Positions 7,431 to 8,527 of a DNA stretch of 8,527 nt are shown here, in pieces; position 1 is the first letter of the stretch; every line of letters begins with the position of its first letter. The notes beneath the pieces were generated by a model. The model saw only the letters and a program-made list of their open reading frames with translations, was not told the origin of the DNA and did no database searches. Source of the stretch: Sulfurimonas sp. (GTDB lineage: Bacteria; Campylobacterota; Campylobacteria; Campylobacterales; Sulfurimonadaceae); the NCBI GenBank assembly GCA_003978475.1, contig QNZR01000066.1, positions 1-8,527 of the forward strand, read 5' to 3'. The position numbers were made by a program, and so were the translations under genes.

Positions 7431-8098
7431 ATGAACTAGCATATAAATTACATGTAGATACCGTAATCGAGACTATTGAACGGGCACGCTTAAAGGTCAG
7501 CGGTCACCATATTGTCAAAATCGTCGCCGTGAGTAAATACAGCGATACCGATGCCATAAAGGCACTTTACCATATTGGTCAACGCGCCTTTGGTGAAAAT
7601 AAAGTACAGGATCTAAAAGCCAAAAGCACGGCACTCGAAGCACTGCCTTTAGAGTGGCATTTTATCGGCAACCTGCAAAAAAACAAAATCAATCAGCTGC
7701 TACAGATTGATCCGACACTGTTTCAGGGACTCGACTCACTGGAACTGGCACATGCTCTGCAACAACGTCTTAGCGATCAGGAAAGCTCTTTGGAGGCACT
7801 CTTGCAGATTAACAGTGCGGCTGAAGCAAGCAAGCATGGTGTCTCGTGTGATGAAGCAGTTGATGTGTACCATCGCATCTCCCAGGAGTGTCCCAATATT
7901 ACTTTGCGCGGTGTCATGAGCATCGGTGCACACAGCAATGATCGAAGAACGGTTCAACGCTCTTTTGAAGCCACGCATCGTATCTATGAAACCCTCCGTG
8001 CCGATATCTGCTCCATGGGAATGAGTAATGACTATGAGCTTGCCATTGAGTGCGGATCCAATATGGTGCGTTTGGGTTCCGTTTTATTTCCAAAATAA
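7427..8098 (+). CDS. yggS: YggS/PROSC-family pyridoxal phosphate homeostasis protein
   Basis: This 223-residue cytoplasmic protein has the single-domain fold-type III barrel of the YggS/PLPBP family. It binds PLP without a known catalytic reaction and buffers PLP and amino-acid pools. PLP is held by K37 in VAVSKY. Further family motifs are GENKVQD (56-62), WHFIGNLQKNK (77-87), RGVMSIGA near 161, SMGMSNDYELAI (196-207) with the phosphate-binding serine region, and GSNMVRLGSVLF (210-221). Length and motifs are normal. The ATG overlaps the rseP stop as ATGA. The nearest purine-rich stretches (AGG at 7416-7418, GGG at 7424-7426) make a poor ribosome binding site, so coupling to rseP is likely. 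It appears to be the last gene of the tightly packed run. The chromosomal link to rseP gives no obvious functional clue. Confidence 0.95.
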   Translation: MNELAYKLHVDTVIETIERARLKVSGHHIVKIVAVSKYSDTDAIKALYHIGQRAFGENKVQDLKAKSTALEALPLEWHFIGNLQKNKINQLLQIDPTLFQGLDSLELAHALQQRLSDQESSLEALLQINSAAEASKHGVSCDEAVDVYHRISQECPNITLRGVMSIGAHSNDRRTVQRSFEATHRIYETLRADICSMGMSNDYELAIECGSNMVRLGSVLFPK

Positions 8099-8101
8099 CA
8101 G

Positions 8102-8107
8102 TACAAT
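8102..8107 (+). promoter_or_regulatory. Possible weak -10 box ahead of the right-edge gene
   Basis: TACAAT lies in the 30-nt gap after yggS, the same hexamer seen ahead of pyrD at 1771-1776, and follows an AT-rich stretch covering the yggS stop. Transcription would begin near 8114, just before the AGGAG at 8118-8122. No -35 is visible. The following gene could equally be read through from the operon, so this is a weak call. Confidence 0.22.
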
Positions 8108-8128
8108 TGCGAGGATTAGGAGAGAATC

Positions 8129-8527
8129 ATGCTACATACCAACCAAAAAGCCAAAGCATTAAGTGACTCGGCAAAAGAGCTGTTAGTTACCGCAAACAAT
8201 GCCCTGACCAAAAGCAGCTGCGAACTCAATGAGAATCTACAGCAATACTTTGCCCTACGAAGCTCCGTAAGCAACAAAACCCTGAAAGATTTTGACGATA
8301 CCTACTTTGATATTAAAAATGTCGATTTTGACGATGCCGGCTTAAACATCGGTCACGGAGAACTTGAAAATATCGACCATATGTTTCGCAGTACACTCGA
8401 GCCCATTGAAGAGGTCAATGTTGAAGAGGTCAAAAGCGGCGGTATCGGCGCAACACTCAAAGCCTTTTTTGCTGCCGCGGTAACCTTTATTGTGATGCTG
8501 CTTGGGGGAATCTTCTTAAGTGGTGCC
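8129..8527 (+). CDS. Unidentified protein with a hydrophobic segment, truncated by the window edge
   Basis: An open frame runs from an ATG at 8129 to the window end (133 codons, no stop). AGGAGAG at 8118-8124 gives a good ribosome binding site, and codon use resembles the neighbours, so I regard it as real. I do not recognise the family. Residues 1-50 are probably helical and contain one Cys (C31). Residues about 54-100 are acidic, with Asp/Glu-rich segments (DFDDTYFDIKNVDFDDAG, then EEVNVEEVK). A small-residue linker (KSGGIGATL, 102-110) leads into a hydrophobic stretch at about 111-131, likely a transmembrane helix. There is no N-terminal signal peptide, so the visible N-terminal part would be cytoplasmic by the simplest topology. 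It follows yggS by 30 nt on the same strand and may belong to the same transcript. The rest of the gene is outside the window. Confidence 0.75.
   Translation, partial: MLHTNQKAKALSDSAKELLVTANNALTKSSCELNENLQQYFALRSSVSNKTLKDFDDTYFDIKNVDFDDAGLNIGHGELENIDHMFRSTLEPIEEVNVEEVKSGGIGATLKAFFAAAVTFIVMLLGGIFLSGA

Noticed and set aside
8081..8100. AT-rich imperfect inverted repeat at the yggS stop as a terminator
   Set aside because: The pairing is short, AT-only and needs a bulge, with no T-run after it; the next gene begins 30 nt downstream.
1..8527. A novel defence, mobile or CRISPR-like system
   Set aside because: All but one of the coding regions fit known housekeeping families. No direct-repeat arrays, transposase, integrase, tRNA-linked attachment sites or large non-coding stretches were seen on either strand.

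Overview
The window reads as a chromosomal segment of a Campylobacterota (epsilonproteobacterial) genome. The protein sequences and the gene order pyrD - M16 peptidase - dapA - short-chain dehydrogenase - pgsA resemble the arrangement I know from Helicobacter and Campylobacter. The moderate base composition fits a free-living member better than a host-adapted, AT-rich pathogen. The genus cannot be fixed from this sequence alone.

Layout, all on the + strand. (1) 1-77: AT-rich leader with a TATAAT box. (2) 78-1724: a methyl-accepting chemotaxis protein that appears to be its own transcription unit. (3) 1725-1806: an 82-nt intergenic gap with small inverted repeats and two candidate -10 boxes for the next operon. 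(4) 1807-8098: a very tight run of seven genes, each meeting the next with a gap of 1 nt or an overlap of 1 or 4 nt: pyrD (quinone-linked dihydroorotate dehydrogenase), a secreted M16 zinc peptidase, dapA, a FabL-like enoyl-ACP reductase/SDR, pgsA, a single-PDZ RseP-type site-2 protease, and a YggS-family PLP-binding protein. (5) 8129 to the right edge: the first 133 codons of an unrecognised protein with a hydrophobic segment at the edge.

Together the operon covers pyrimidine synthesis (pyrD), the diaminopimelate/lysine branch feeding peptidoglycan (dapA), fatty-acid elongation (SDR, if FabL-like), phosphatidylglycerol synthesis (pgsA), envelope proteolysis (M16, rseP) and PLP homeostasis (yggS). 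It is best seen as a housekeeping operon biased toward envelope building.

No RNA genes, insertion sequences, CRISPR arrays, phage genes or broken genes were seen. I do not see an undescribed system here. The points most worth checking are the Tyr-x6-Lys active site of the SDR, the weak ribosome binding site and possible leaderless start of pyrD, a substitution beside the DapA active-site threonines, and the unidentified gene at the right edge.
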